64,000 nucleotides of DNA from Streptomyces flaveolus (GTDB lineage Bacteria; Actinomycetota; Actinomycetes; Streptomycetales; Streptomycetaceae), in contig NZ_BMRV01000012.1 in assembly GCF_014648815.1 (NCBI RefSeq), positions 124,001 through 188,000 on the forward strand, written 5' to 3'. Shown piece by piece: positions 1-8,771 of the stretch (its first letter is position 1; each line of letters opens with the position of its first letter). The translations under genes were made by a program, and so were the position numbers. The notes beneath the pieces were generated by a model. The model was not told the origin of the DNA. It worked only from the letters and a program-made list of their open reading frames with translations, and made no database searches.

Positions 1-242
1 TCTCGTCGTCGTCCACCTGACTCCGCTCCCGGGAACCAACATCAACTGCAGGGCCGGTCGCGTCGAGCTGCCCCCGGTTCGGCTGCTGCTCGGTGATCCG
101 CTCGGGGCCTTCGGCGAGGACGCCCGGGGCGGCATCTCGGATGCGGTGGGAGAGACCGCCGACCCCCGCCCCGCGGCGGCCCCCTCACCTTGTGGCAGGT
201 ACCACCCGATGGGACGCGCCCCGGCGGGGAACTGTGTCGGGT
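1..242. other. left-edge stretch without a supportable gene
   Basis: No complete gene can be supported here. A minus-strand reading is open from about 184 to the window edge and looks protein-like at its end, but it has no ATG, GTG or TTG start in frame. It may be chance or part of a gene that starts elsewhere. The stretch probably also carries the promoter of the HAD gene at 243. Confidence 0.4.
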
Positions 243-983
243 ATGACGACGCAGCTCGGACTTCCCGACGACATCCAGGCATGCCTCTTCGACCTCGACG
301 GGGTCGTCACCCGGACGGCGGTGGTGCATGCCGCTGCCTGGAAGGAGACGTTCGACGCCTTTCTGCGCGAGCGGGACGGCGCGGACTTCCGCCCGTTCAC
401 CGACTCCGACTACGACGAGTACGTCGACGGCCGCCCCCGCGCGGACGGCGTGCGCACCTTCCTCGCCTCCCGCGGCATCGAACTGCCCGAGGGCGGTCCC
501 GACGACCCGCCGGACGCGCAGACGGTCAACGGGGTCGGCAACCGCAAGAACGAGCTGGTCCTGGAGAAGATCCGCACCGAGGGCGTCGAGGCGTACGACG
601 GCACCCTGCGCTACATCGACGCGGTCCGCTCGGCCGGGCTCGTCACCGGGATCGTCTCCTCCAGCGCCAACACCGTGGACGTGCTGCGCTCCATCGACGC
701 CGAGCACCTGTTCGACGTACGGATCGACGGCGTGGTGGCGCGCGAGCGGAAACTGCCGGGCAAACCACGTCCCGACACCTTCCTGGCCGCCGCACGCGAC
801 CTAGGCGTCGAGCCGTCCCGCGCCGCCGTCTTCGAGGACGCCCTCGCCGGCATGGACGCCGGCCGCTCCGGCCACTTCGGCTACGTCGTCGGCGTCGACC
901 GCGTCGGCCAGACCGACGCCCTGTACGCCCACGGCGCCGACCGCGTCGTCAAGGACCTCGCCGAGCTGGGAGGCCACGCGTGA
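243..983 (+). CDS. HAD-family beta-phosphoglucomutase-like hydrolase
   Basis: Cytoplasmic sugar-phosphate mutase or phosphatase of the HAD superfamily, 246 residues. The nucleophile motif FDLDG places Asp17 and Asp19 at the N-terminus. A cap domain follows, and the C-terminal motif VFEDALAGMDAGRSG carries the metal-binding acidic pair. I chose ATG 243, where similarity to the family begins; an in-frame GTG at 234 is possible. The stop overlaps the start of the GH65 gene by 4 bases, so the two are translationally coupled. GH65 phosphorylases release beta-glucose 1-phosphate and a beta-phosphoglucomutase converts it to glucose 6-phosphate, so the pair makes a coherent disaccharide pathway. The exact substrate is inferred. 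Confidence 0.88.
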   Translation: MTTQLGLPDDIQACLFDLDGVVTRTAVVHAAAWKETFDAFLRERDGADFRPFTDSDYDEYVDGRPRADGVRTFLASRGIELPEGGPDDPPDAQTVNGVGNRKNELVLEKIRTEGVEAYDGTLRYIDAVRSAGLVTGIVSSSANTVDVLRSIDAEHLFDVRIDGVVARERKLPGKPRPDTFLAAARDLGVEPSRAAVFEDALAGMDAGRSGHFGYVVGVDRVGQTDALYAHGADRVVKDLAELGGHA

Positions 984-3334
984 TCACCAACCGGACCTAC
1001 GCGGTCGAGCCCTGGTCGGTGCGCGAGACGGAGCTCAACCTCGACCTCCTCGCCCAGAGCGAGTCCGTCTTCGCCCTCTCCAACGGGCACGTCGGCTGGC
1101 GCGGCAACCTCGACGAGGGCGAACCGCACGGCCTGCCCGGCAGCTACCTCAACGGCGTGTACGAACTGCACCCGCTGCCCTACGCCGAGGCCGGCTACGG
1201 CTATCCCGAGTCCGGGCAGACCGTCATCAACGTCACCAACGGCAAACTGCTGCGCCTGCTGGTCGACGACGAGCCGTTCGACCTGCGCTACGGACGGCTC
1301 GTCAAGCACGAACGCACCCTGGACCTGCGGCGCGGCGTACTGGAGCGGCTCTGCGAGTGGACCTCACCGGCCGGCTCGACCATCCGGGTGCGCTCCACCC
1401 GGCTGGTGTCCCTCACCCAGCGGGCCATCGCCGCAGTCGAGTACGAGGTGGAACCCGTCGACAGCCGCACCCGGGTGGTCATCCAGTCCGAGCTCGTCAC
1501 CAACGAGAGCCTGCCCGGCCCGGACGGCGACCCGCGCACGGCCAAGGCGCTGAAGTCCCCGCTCGAACCCGAGGAGGACCTGGCGCTCGGCCCCCGGCTG
1601 CGCCTGGTCCACCGCACCCGGCGCAGCGGCCTGAGGGTCGCCGTGGCCGCCGACCACGTCGTCGAGGGCCCGGAGGAGACCACCACCAGCAGCGAGAGCA
1701 ACGTGGACGTGGCCCGCCTGACCATCACCTCCGTCCTGGAGCCGGGTCAGCGGCTGCGCGTGCAGAAGACGGTCGCCCACGGCTGGTCCAGCGCCCGCTC
1801 CCGGCCCGCGATGAGCGACCAGGTCGAGGCGGCGCTGGCCGCCGCCGCGCAGCGCGGCTGGGACGGACTGGTCGCCGAACAGCGTGCCTACCTCGACGAC
1901 TTCTGGGCCCGGGCGGACGTCGAGGTGCACGGCGACGAGGAGATCCAGCAGGCCGTCCGCTTCGCCCTGTTCCACGTGCTCCAGGCCGGCGCCCGCGCCG
2001 AGCAGCGGGCGATCCCGGCCAAGGGGCTGACCGGTTCCGGATACGACGGACACGCTTTCTGGGACACCGAGATGTTCGTCCTGCCCGTGCTGACCTACAC
2101 CGAGCCCAAGGCCGTCGCCGAGGCGCTGCGCTGGCGCCAGGACACCCTGCCCGCCGCCCGGGACCGCGCCGCCCAGCTGGGACTGCGCGGAGCCGCGTTC
2201 CCGTGGCGGACCATCGACGGCTCCGAGGGTTCCGCGTACTGGCCGGCCGGCACGGCCGCCTTCCACGTGGGCGCCGACATCGCGCACGCGGTGGTGCGGT
2301 ACGTGGCGGCGACCGGCGACACCGACTTCGAGCGGGACACGGGCCTGGAGCTGCTGGTGGAGACCGCCCGGCTGTGGCGCTCCCTGGGCCATCACGACCA
2401 CCACGGCGTCTTCCACATCGACGGCGTCACCGGCCCCGACGAGTACAGCGCCATCGCCGACGACAACGTCTACACCAACCTCATGGCGCGGTCGAACCTC
2501 CTCACCGCCGCCGACGCCTGCGAACGCCACCCCGACCACGCGTCCCGGCTCGGCGTCGACGACGAGGAGAGCGCGGCCTGGCGGGACGCCGCCGAGAGCG
2601 TGCACATCCCGTACAACGACGAACTGCGCGTCCACGAGCAGGCCGCCGGCTACACCCGTCACCAGCGCTGGGACTTCGCCAACACCGGCGCGGACCAGTA
2701 CCCGCTGATGCTGCACTTCCCCTACTTCGACATCTACCGCAAGCAGGTCGTCAAGCAGTCCGACCTCGTCCTGGCGATGTACACCTGCGGCAGCTGGTTC
2801 GACGCGCACTGCGACGAGGACCAGATCGCCCGCAACTTCGCCTACTACGAGCCGCTGACCGTGCGGGACTCGTCCCTGTCCGCGTGCTGCCAGGCCGTCG
2901 TCGCCGCCCAGACGGGTCATCTGCGCCTGGCCTACGACTACGCCGCCGAGGCGGCCCTGATGGACCTGGCGGACCTGGAGCACAACACCCGCGACGGACT
3001 GCACATCGCCTCCCTGGCCGGGACGTGGATGGCGCTGGTCGCCGGCTTCGGCGGCACCCGCCGCGAGGGCGACAGCCTCCGCTTCTCGCCGCGGCTGCCC
3101 GAGAAGTTCAGCCGGCTGGCCTTCCGGCTCCAGTTCCGCGGCCGCTGCGTGAGCGTGGAGATCGAGGCCGACAAGGCGACGTACAAGCTGCTGATGGGCG
3201 ATCCCCTGACGATCCATCACCACGGGAGGCCGGTGCTCATGAACGGCGACGGCCCCGTCACCCTCCCCGTCCCCGCCCCCAAACGGCGCCCGACCCCCGA
3301 GCAGCCCCCGCACCGCCGCCCGAACGCCCACTGA
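980..3334 (+). CDS. glycoside hydrolase family 65 protein (disaccharide phosphorylase type)
   Basis: Predicted cytoplasmic GH65 enzyme of 784 residues, the usual family length. It should act on an alpha-linked glucose disaccharide (maltose, trehalose or kojibiose type) with phosphate. The N-terminal beta-sandwich begins VEPWSVRETELNL. The (alpha/alpha)6 barrel contains GPDEY around residue 486-490, whose Glu is the family general acid, and KQSDLVLAMY near 592, the phosphate-region motif. The GTG start at 980 lies inside the stop of the HAD gene. The last 35 residues are Pro/Arg-rich and probably disordered. Which disaccharide is used cannot be told from sequence alone; a hydrolase rather than a phosphorylase is the alternative. 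Confidence 0.9.
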   Translation: MITNRTYAVEPWSVRETELNLDLLAQSESVFALSNGHVGWRGNLDEGEPHGLPGSYLNGVYELHPLPYAEAGYGYPESGQTVINVTNGKLLRLLVDDEPFDLRYGRLVKHERTLDLRRGVLERLCEWTSPAGSTIRVRSTRLVSLTQRAIAAVEYEVEPVDSRTRVVIQSELVTNESLPGPDGDPRTAKALKSPLEPEEDLALGPRLRLVHRTRRSGLRVAVAADHVVEGPEETTTSSESNVDVARLTITSVLEPGQRLRVQKTVAHGWSSARSRPAMSDQVEAALAAAAQRGWDGLVAEQRAYLDDFWARADVEVHGDEEIQQAVRFALFHVLQAGARAEQRAIPAKGLTGSGYDGHAFWDTEMFVLPVLTYTEPKAVAEALRWRQDTLPAARDRAAQLGLRGAAFPWRTIDGSEGSAYWPAGTAAFHVGADIAHAVVRYVAATGDTDFERDTGLELLVETARLWRSLGHHDHHGVFHIDGVTGPDEYSAIADDNVYTNLMARSNLLTAADACERHPDHASRLGVDDEESAAWRDAAESVHIPYNDELRVHEQAAGYTRHQRWDFANTGADQYPLMLHFPYFDIYRKQVVKQSDLVLAMYTCGSWFDAHCDEDQIARNFAYYEPLTVRDSSLSACCQAVVAAQTGHLRLAYDYAAEAALMDLADLEHNTRDGLHIASLAGTWMALVAGFGGTRREGDSLRFSPRLPEKFSRLAFRLQFRGRCVSVEIEADKATYKLLMGDPLTIHHHGRPVLMNGDGPVTLPVPAPKRRPTPEQPPHRRPNAH

Positions 3335-3348
3335 CCGGCCGGACGCGC

Positions 3349-3385
3349 GGGCGGGACGGGCCGGGCGACCGTCCGTATCCCGCCC
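3349..3385 (+). terminator. weak intrinsic terminator-like hairpin
   Basis: Arms GGGCGGGA (3349-3356) and TCCCGCCC (3378-3385) can pair just after the GH65 stop. There is no T run, so termination is only suggested. Confidence 0.35.
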
Positions 3386-3505
3386 TGCGCTTCCGTGGCG
3401 TGCGGGTTAGTTTGACCCTGATCTCCGGATCGCCGGGATCCCGCCATCGGCGGCACGAGGTGAGGTCCGAGCGGCCCCGCGGGCGGCGGGGGTGAGGGGT
3501 GCACG

Positions 3506-4981
3506 ATGGCCGACGGCGCGAGCGCCCTGCTCACCGGCGGACGGCGACCCGAGGGGACGACGTCCCGCACCTCCCGGCGCCTGGGCGGTAATGCCCCGCT
3601 CGCCGCGGTGGCCGCCGTCTTCACCCTGTCCCAACTCCTGCTCGTACGACCCGGCCTTGGCCTCGGCTGGGACGAGACGGTCTACGTCAGCCAGGTCACC
3701 GCACACCACCCGGCCGCCTTCTTCAGCGCCCCGCGCTCCCGCGGCGTCTCCCTGCTGGTGGCGCCCGTCGCATCCTGGTCGTCGTCCACCGAGCTGCTGC
3801 GCGTCTACCTCGCCGTGCTCTCCGGGGCCGGCCTGTACCTGGGGCTGCGTGCCTGGCGGGGCCTGTTCCCGGTGAGCGTCCTGGCCACCGCCGGCGCGTT
3901 CTTCGCCACCCTGTGGGTGACCCTCTTCTACGGTCCGCAGGCCATGCCCAACTACTGGGTCGCGATCGGCGCCCTGATCTGCGTCGGCTGCTTCCTGCGG
4001 GCCCGGCGTGAACGGCCCGCGCCCGGGCCCCTGTGGGGAGTGGTGGCCGGCGCCGCGCTCATGGCGTGGATGCGGCCCACCGACGCCGTCTGGGTGATCC
4101 TGCCCCTGCTGGTCCTCGCCCTGGTCCGCCGGCACGGGCTGCTGCTGCTCGCCCTCGTGGGGGGCCTCGCGGCCGGGGGAGCGGAGTGGGTGATCGAGGC
4201 CTACGCCTGGTACGGAGGGCTCGGGGAGCGGCTGGAGGAGGCCTCCCGCATCCAGGGCGGGCTCGGCCTCCAGATCGCCGTCGACGACCAGCTGCGCAGC
4301 CTGGGCGGACGCGCACTGTGCCGCCCTTGCACCGGGTCGATGCCGCCCCTCGTGGTCACCCTGTGGTGGTTCCTGCTGCCGGTCGTCGCCCTCGCCGGGC
4401 TCGCCGTCGCCGTGCGGGCCCGGCGCACCGTGCGCACGCTGGTCCCGCTCGCCTGCGCCGCCACGGCCGCCGTGCCGTACCTCTTCATGATCGGATACGC
4501 GGCGCCCCGCTTCCTCCAGCCCGCCTACGCCCTGCTGGCCGTCCCCGTCGCCGACGCGCTCCGGCACCTGGCCCGCACACCCCGCGGCCACTGGCGGCCG
4601 GTGGGCGCGCCGCTGGTCGCCCTCGCGCTGGCCGGGCACCTGGCGGTGCAGCTGGTCGTCCTCGTGTACACCGTGGACCGCACCGCGGACAGCCGCGAGG
4701 ACTGGGCCCGCACCGCCGGCGCACTGCACCGTCTCGGTGTCCGCCCGCCCTGCCTGCTCACCGGCCACGAAGCCATCCCGATCGGCTACTACACCGGCTG
4801 CTCCTCCGGCGCGACCAGCGGCAACAACGAGAACACCACGGTCGCCGAGATCCTGGACACGGCCCGCCGGATCCCCGTCGCCGCCATCACCGCACCGGGC
4901 GGCACTCCGCCCGCCTACGCCCGCTCCTGGACCCCGCACCGCATCGGTGACCTGAACATCCGCGTCGCACCCCCGGGTTAA
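3506..4981 (+). CDS. GT-C-type polytopic membrane glycosyltransferase
   Basis: Integral membrane protein of 491 residues with roughly nine to eleven hydrophobic segments. The motif GWDETVY at about residue 54-60, just after the first membrane segment, matches the acidic Asp-Glu pair in the first external loop of GT-C enzymes (GT39/ArnT-like). Such enzymes use a polyprenyl-phosphate sugar. The C-terminal 100 residues form an extracytoplasmic domain with two Cys residues (PCLLTG and TGCSSG). No partner gene sits beside it, so the acceptor is unknown. The family assignment rests on topology and the DE motif. Confidence 0.7.
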   Translation: MADGASALLTGGRRPEGTTSRTSRRLGGNAPLAAVAAVFTLSQLLLVRPGLGLGWDETVYVSQVTAHHPAAFFSAPRSRGVSLLVAPVASWSSSTELLRVYLAVLSGAGLYLGLRAWRGLFPVSVLATAGAFFATLWVTLFYGPQAMPNYWVAIGALICVGCFLRARRERPAPGPLWGVVAGAALMAWMRPTDAVWVILPLLVLALVRRHGLLLLALVGGLAAGGAEWVIEAYAWYGGLGERLEEASRIQGGLGLQIAVDDQLRSLGGRALCRPCTGSMPPLVVTLWWFLLPVVALAGLAVAVRARRTVRTLVPLACAATAAVPYLFMIGYAAPRFLQPAYALLAVPVADALRHLARTPRGHWRPVGAPLVALALAGHLAVQLVVLVYTVDRTADSREDWARTAGALHRLGVRPPCLLTGHEAIPIGYYTGCSSGATSGNNENTTVAEILDTARRIPVAAITAPGGTPPAYARSWTPHRIGDLNIRVAPPG

Positions 4982-5050
4982 AGATCGCGAATCGGGAAAC
5001 GCGAACCGGACACCGAACGACCGAGCCGACGCAGCGCAAGGGAGGCAGCG

Positions 5051-5536
5051 ATGGGCACGGACCCGATGGCCGACGACGTCTACCAGCCCACCGGGAGCAA
5101 CGAGGAGCAGGAGGACGCCGCGCCCCTCGACCTCCAGGACGCCGTCGACGAGCGGGACTACGACGACACGCTCGACGAGGGCTACTCACCACCGGAGAAG
5201 CCCCTCGGGGTGACCAAGCACGGCACCACGGCCGCCGAGCAGCACGACGGCGAGACCCTGGACGAACGGCTGGCCCAGGAGGTGCCCGACGTGTCCGCGC
5301 CCGACGGGGACGGTGTGGGCGACAAGCCCGGAGGCGAGGGCGAACCGGTCGACCCGGAGGCCGGCACCGAACGCTCCGGCCGCCTGGTCGCCCCCGACGA
5401 GGGCGTACGCACCGACACGACCAAGGAGACGGTCGCCGAGGACGTCGGCATCGACGGAGGAGCCGCCGGTGCCGAGGAGGCCGCCATGCACGTCGTGGAG
5501 GACGAGACGGTGCTGCCCGACGACGAGGAGCGGTAG
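5051..5536 (+). CDS. DUF5709 domain protein
   Basis: Highly acidic, soluble 161-residue protein of the kind annotated as DUF5709 in Streptomyces. Recognisable elements are YQPTGSNEEQEDAAPLD near the start and the DERDYDDTLDEGYSPPEKP block near residues 36-54. A ribosome-binding site GGAGG lies at 5041-5045, six bases before ATG 5051. An internal ATG at 5066 is less well placed. The composition suggests an intrinsically disordered protein. Function unknown. A strong bidirectional terminator follows. Confidence 0.85.
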   Translation: MGTDPMADDVYQPTGSNEEQEDAAPLDLQDAVDERDYDDTLDEGYSPPEKPLGVTKHGTTAAEQHDGETLDERLAQEVPDVSAPDGDGVGDKPGGEGEPVDPEAGTERSGRLVAPDEGVRTDTTKETVAEDVGIDGGAAGAEEAAMHVVEDETVLPDDEER

Positions 5537-5545
5537 CGGTACCGA

Positions 5546-5597
5546 CCGCCGTGAGGGGATCGCCCGGCCGGACGGCCGGGCGATCCCCTCACGGCGG
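5546..5597. terminator. strong bidirectional terminator
   Basis: A perfect 25-bp inverted repeat (5546-5570 and 5573-5597) with a 2-base loop lies between the convergent genes ending at 5536 and 5603. It can serve both strands. Confidence 0.9.
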
Positions 5598-5602
5598 TTC
5601 GG

Positions 5603-5824
5603 TCAGGGCAGCAGCTTGTCGAGGGCGGCATCGCCCTCCTCGGCCAGCTTGTTCCTGGCCCATTCGAGGTTCTTCGGGGTGAGGTCCCGGCCGGCGGCGA
5701 GGACGATGTCCTCGGGGGACACCTCCGTGCCGGTACGGATGTGGAGCCGGTCGTCCGGAGTGGCGCGGTCCTCGTTCGCGCGGACTTCGGACGGCCGTGA
5801 GGCATCGGACTCTGACGTGGACAT
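5603..5824 (-). CDS. small conserved actinobacterial protein of unknown function
   Basis: A 73-residue hydrophilic protein starting MSTSESDASRPSE and ending EEGDAALDKLLP. I chose ATG at 5824 because a GAGGAG ribosome-binding site lies 7 to 9 bases upstream; a longer reading to 5905 has no such site. The C-terminal half looks helical (LTPKNLEWARNKLAEEG). No catalytic motif is visible. It is convergent with the DUF5709 gene across a shared terminator. Confidence 0.7.
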   Translation of the reverse strand: MSTSESDASRPSEVRANEDRATPDDRLHIRTGTEVSPEDIVLAAGRDLTPKNLEWARNKLAEEGDAALDKLLP

Positions 5825-5986
5825 AGGGCTGCTCCTCGGTCCGGATCGCTGCTTCGGTCCCGGTGCTCTGCTATCGGTCCCGACTATCCCGATAACACCA
5901 TTCAATGCCGGAGCGGCGCCCGCATCCGGAGGGGCCGGCGGGCCGACCCTCGTGCCCGCCCTGTTCGGCCTCGCCGGCCGGCGACC

Positions 5987-7096
5987 TCAGCGCGCGGGCG
6001 GGGGCGAAGGAGCCAGGACGAGCATCGTGACGTCGTCGTCCACGTCGGGACAGAAGCCCACGAGATCCGCCCAGACGCGTTCGGCGAGCGCGGCCGGCTC
6101 CCCGGCGGCCAGATCGGCCAGCCGGTCGGCCAGCGGATAGAACGCGCCGCTGTCGTCCCTGGCCTCGACCACCCCGTCGGACGCGAGGAAGAGCCGGTCA
6201 CCGGGGCGCAGCGGGACCGTGCACGCCTCGATCGTGCCGGCGTCCGCCAGCCCCAGCCCGAGCGGTGTCCACGGTGAGACCTCCACCTCCGCGGCCCCGG
6301 TGCCGCGCAGCAGCAGCGGCGGCGGGTTGCCGCAGACGACGACGCGCACCTCCCGGGCGTCGGCGGAGAACTCCAGCAGCGCGGCCGTCGCGAACAGCTC
6401 GGCGTGCCGCGCGTCCGCCGAGTCCACGAGCAGCCTGCGGTCGAGCCGCGCGGCGACCGACACCAGGTCGGGCTCGTCGAGCACCGCCTCCCGGAACGCC
6501 CCCAGCAGCGAGGCGACCGTCGCGACCGCCGCCAGTCCGTGCCCCTGCACGTCGCCCATCACGGCCCGGATGCCGAAGGGGCCGTCCCGTACGTCGAAGA
6601 AGTCGCCGCCGACCAGCGTCCCGCGCTGCGCCGCCCGGTACAGCCCCACGCAGCGCACCGCCCCCACCTGCTCGGGCAGCGGGGGTGCGACAGCGCGCTG
6701 GGCGGCCTCGGCGACCGTGCGCTCCAGATCCAGCTGGGCGTCACGACGGCTGCGGACGAAGGACACGAACACGCTGAGCACAGAGACGAAGACGATGGTC
6801 AGCAGGTCGGTGTTGCCCGGCCGGTCGAGCTGGAAGGCCGGGATGTTCAGCAGCGCGACCACCGCGCCGCCCAGCACCGCGGTCGCCAGCGGGCTGTACG
6901 ACAGCACGGCCAGCGGCGGGATGGCACCCAGCAGGAAGCCGACGTCGAGCGGGTCGTGGCTGATGAGCGTCGCCGCGCAGATCGCCACGACCAGGGCGAG
7001 CGGCAGCGCCCGTACCCAGCGGGGCGGCGGCGCCCCCCGCAGCCAGCCGCGCCGGTCCTCGCTCCGGCGCGGCGGCACGGCGGACACCTTTCGCAC
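5987..7096 (-). CDS. membrane-anchored SpoIIE-like PP2C serine/threonine phosphatase
   Basis: Predicted phosphatase of 369 residues that would dephosphorylate an anti-sigma-factor antagonist or similar phosphoserine protein. Residues 28-115 hold three or four membrane segments. A short linker helix (about 118-136) leads to the PP2C domain. Metal-binding motifs are visible in order: GGDFFDV near 163-169, GDVQGHG near 181-187, ASDGVVEARD near 307, and DDDVTMLVL close to the C-terminus. No PAS or GAF sensor is present, so sensing would be through the membrane part. Streptomyces genomes carry many such phosphatases; the partner is not in this window. Confidence 0.88.
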   Translation of the reverse strand: MRKVSAVPPRRSEDRRGWLRGAPPPRWVRALPLALVVAICAATLISHDPLDVGFLLGAIPPLAVLSYSPLATAVLGGAVVALLNIPAFQLDRPGNTDLLTIVFVSVLSVFVSFVRSRRDAQLDLERTVAEAAQRAVAPPLPEQVGAVRCVGLYRAAQRGTLVGGDFFDVRDGPFGIRAVMGDVQGHGLAAVATVASLLGAFREAVLDEPDLVSVAARLDRRLLVDSADARHAELFATAALLEFSADAREVRVVVCGNPPPLLLRGTGAAEVEVSPWTPLGLGLADAGTIEACTVPLRPGDRLFLASDGVVEARDDSGAFYPLADRLADLAAGEPAALAERVWADLVGFCPDVDDDVTMLVLAPSPPPAR

Positions 7097-7322
7097 ACCA
7101 CCACGCTCCTACGGCGCGCCGCCCGGCGCACGCCGGGAAGCGCACCGCCGCCTGGAACGCGGTGAGCGTCAGCCGGATCCCGGTGGGCGCGGTGTCCACG
7201 GACACGGTGACCCGCACCCCGGGGGCCCTTCCCGCGCCGGGCCGGCGGGCTCCCGCCCGGTGTCGGTGCCGGGTGGCATGCTGGCCGGCAGGGCGGTCGA
7301 CGGCACGGACGGCGGAGGCGAC

Positions 7323-7670
7323 ATGGGGTTCGAGGGCGACGTCTGGCGCGTGCGCGACCGGACGACGGGGGCGGACGTCGGGGAGATCGTCGTCGAGGAC
7401 GCGGACTTCCCCTGGCTCTCGGGCCGGTTCAGTCCCGGCCCGGCGTACGGCGCCGTCCGGGACCTGTTCGCCCGCGAACTCGCCCTGGCCGAGCGGGACG
7501 ACACCGGCCACTGGGAGGAGTGGGAGGCCGTGTACGCCCGGATCGAAGCGCGCATCTCCCTGGCCTCGCCCGACGGCCCGGTCGCCGGGTTCCTCCTGCA
7601 CATCGAGGGGGAACGGGCCTGGTTCCGGTGGAGCGAGACACCGTTGGGGACGAAGGACGCCGACGGCTGA
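7323..7670 (+). CDS. conserved hypothetical protein, 115 aa
   Basis: Acidic cytoplasmic protein with no recognised catalytic motif. It starts MGFEGDVWRVRD and ends in an aromatic block (ERAWFRWSETPLG). The GGAGG site at 7314-7318 lies 4 bases before ATG 7323, which decides the start; an in-frame ATG at 7278 lacks one. The repeated Trp and acidic residues suggest a small beta-rich fold. Function unknown. It ends 6 bases before the convergent oxidoreductase gene. Confidence 0.6.
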   Translation: MGFEGDVWRVRDRTTGADVGEIVVEDADFPWLSGRFSPGPAYGAVRDLFARELALAERDDTGHWEEWEAVYARIEARISLASPDGPVAGFLLHIEGERAWFRWSETPLGTKDADG

Positions 7671-7676
7671 CCGGCG

Positions 7677-8561
7677 TCACCGTGCGTCGCCGAGCAGCGC
7701 TTCGGCCCCGGCGAGGATCTCGGTGACCCGGAGACCGAACACGGCGTCGCACGGATGCGGGCGCCCGGTGCGCGCGGCGGCCAGGAGGGCGTCCACGGCC
7801 CGTCGGAGAGCGGGCACCGGACCCTGCGAACTCTCCGGCATCAGCGCCACCCCGGTACCGCCCCGCAGCTCCACCGCGGCGCCCGCCGCCGCGGGCGGTG
7901 CCGTCAGGCTGAGCGTGAGCGTGCTGGACGTCCCGCCGGCGTGGTCGAGGACCAGATGGACGGTGTCGCCGGGACCGGGCACGGCCGCCGCCACCTGCCG
8001 CACGTCCCCCAGGACCGGCAGCAGGACGGACAGGGCGTGCGGGCCGACGTCCCACAGGGCGCCCTTCTCGCGGCGCCACGGCGAGCGCGCGAACGGGCTG
8101 TCGCCGCCGAACACCGCGCCGAGCCACTGGGCCCGCGCCGTGAACCAGTCGCCGGCCTCGGCCTGTTCGGCGATCCACGCCTCGGTCTCGGGCTGGAACC
8201 GGGTCGTGAAGAAGACGACGGAGGCGACACGGGCCTCCCGCACCGCCTCGACCACCGCCCGCCCCTGCGCCACCGTCGTCGCGAGCGGCTTGTCCAGCAG
8301 CAGGTGGCACCCGGCACGCGCCGCGCGCACCGCGAGCTCGGCCTGCACCGCCGGCGGCAGCGCCACGGCGACGGCCTCCACGTCGGCGAGCAGGGCGTCG
8401 ACGTCGTCGTAGGCGCGCGTGCCGTGCCGCTCCGCCAGCTCCTTGGCGGCCTGTGGCCGGCGCCCCCACACGCCCACGAAGTCCACGTCGTCGTGCCCGT
8501 CCAGGGCCGGCGCGTGCGCCATGTCCGCCCAGGGACCGGTACCGAGCAGTCCGATACGCAT
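7677..8561 (-). CDS. Gfo/Idh/MocA-family NAD(P)-dependent oxidoreductase
   Basis: Predicted sugar or inositol dehydrogenase, 294 residues. The N-terminal Rossmann motif is MRIGLLGTGPWADMAHAP. The conserved DKPLATT segment (EKP-like, about residue 92) carries the catalytic-region Lys. The C-terminal half is the GFO/IDH beta-sheet domain. The start at 8561 has an AAAGG site; a longer reading to 8744 adds a low-complexity Arg/Pro leader and would run into the attachment core, so I rejected it. The substrate is unknown. This is the last host gene before the prophage. Confidence 0.87.
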   Translation of the reverse strand: MRIGLLGTGPWADMAHAPALDGHDDVDFVGVWGRRPQAAKELAERHGTRAYDDVDALLADVEAVAVALPPAVQAELAVRAARAGCHLLLDKPLATTVAQGRAVVEAVREARVASVVFFTTRFQPETEAWIAEQAEAGDWFTARAQWLGAVFGGDSPFARSPWRREKGALWDVGPHALSVLLPVLGDVRQVAAAVPGPGDTVHLVLDHAGGTSSTLTLSLTAPPAAAGAAVELRGGTGVALMPESSQGPVPALRRAVDALLAAARTGRPHPCDAVFGLRVTEILAGAEALLGDAR

Positions 8562-8741
8562 GCCGCCGCCTTTCCGAGGTGCCCGACCCGACGCCGGCCG
8601 GCGCGACACCGCCGCCGGCCGACGCCGAGCGTGGCACACGAACCGGGTGTCCGCGCAAGCCCTCGGCCGAGGAACACGCAACGCTCGCCCCGGGCGGGCA
8701 CCGGCTCGCCCCGGCGGCACACCCCCCGGCTCCCCCCGCCC

Positions 8742-8771
8742 CACGAGACCGGTGATTCTGCCGATCCCCTC
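8742..8771 (+). repeat. attL: attL core (30-bp direct repeat)
   Basis: Identical over 30 bases to 63485-63514; it starts CACGAGACC and ends ATCCCCTC. The flanking bases differ (C/T outside, T/C inside), which fixes the repeat length. Its last base is the last base of the integrase stop codon on the opposite strand. The core lies in intergenic host DNA and is not tRNA-like. Confidence 0.95.

Noticed and set aside
1364-3331. Long minus-strand open frame opposite GH65
   Set aside because: Gly/Val/Gln-rich antisense artefact of GC-rich codon use; no domains.
146-3334. A continuous plus-strand reading of 1062 codons covering the HAD gene and GH65
   Set aside because: The first 278 codons are an Arg/Pro-rich shadow of the HAD frame. 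The GH65 family start is at GTG 980, where recognisable sequence begins.
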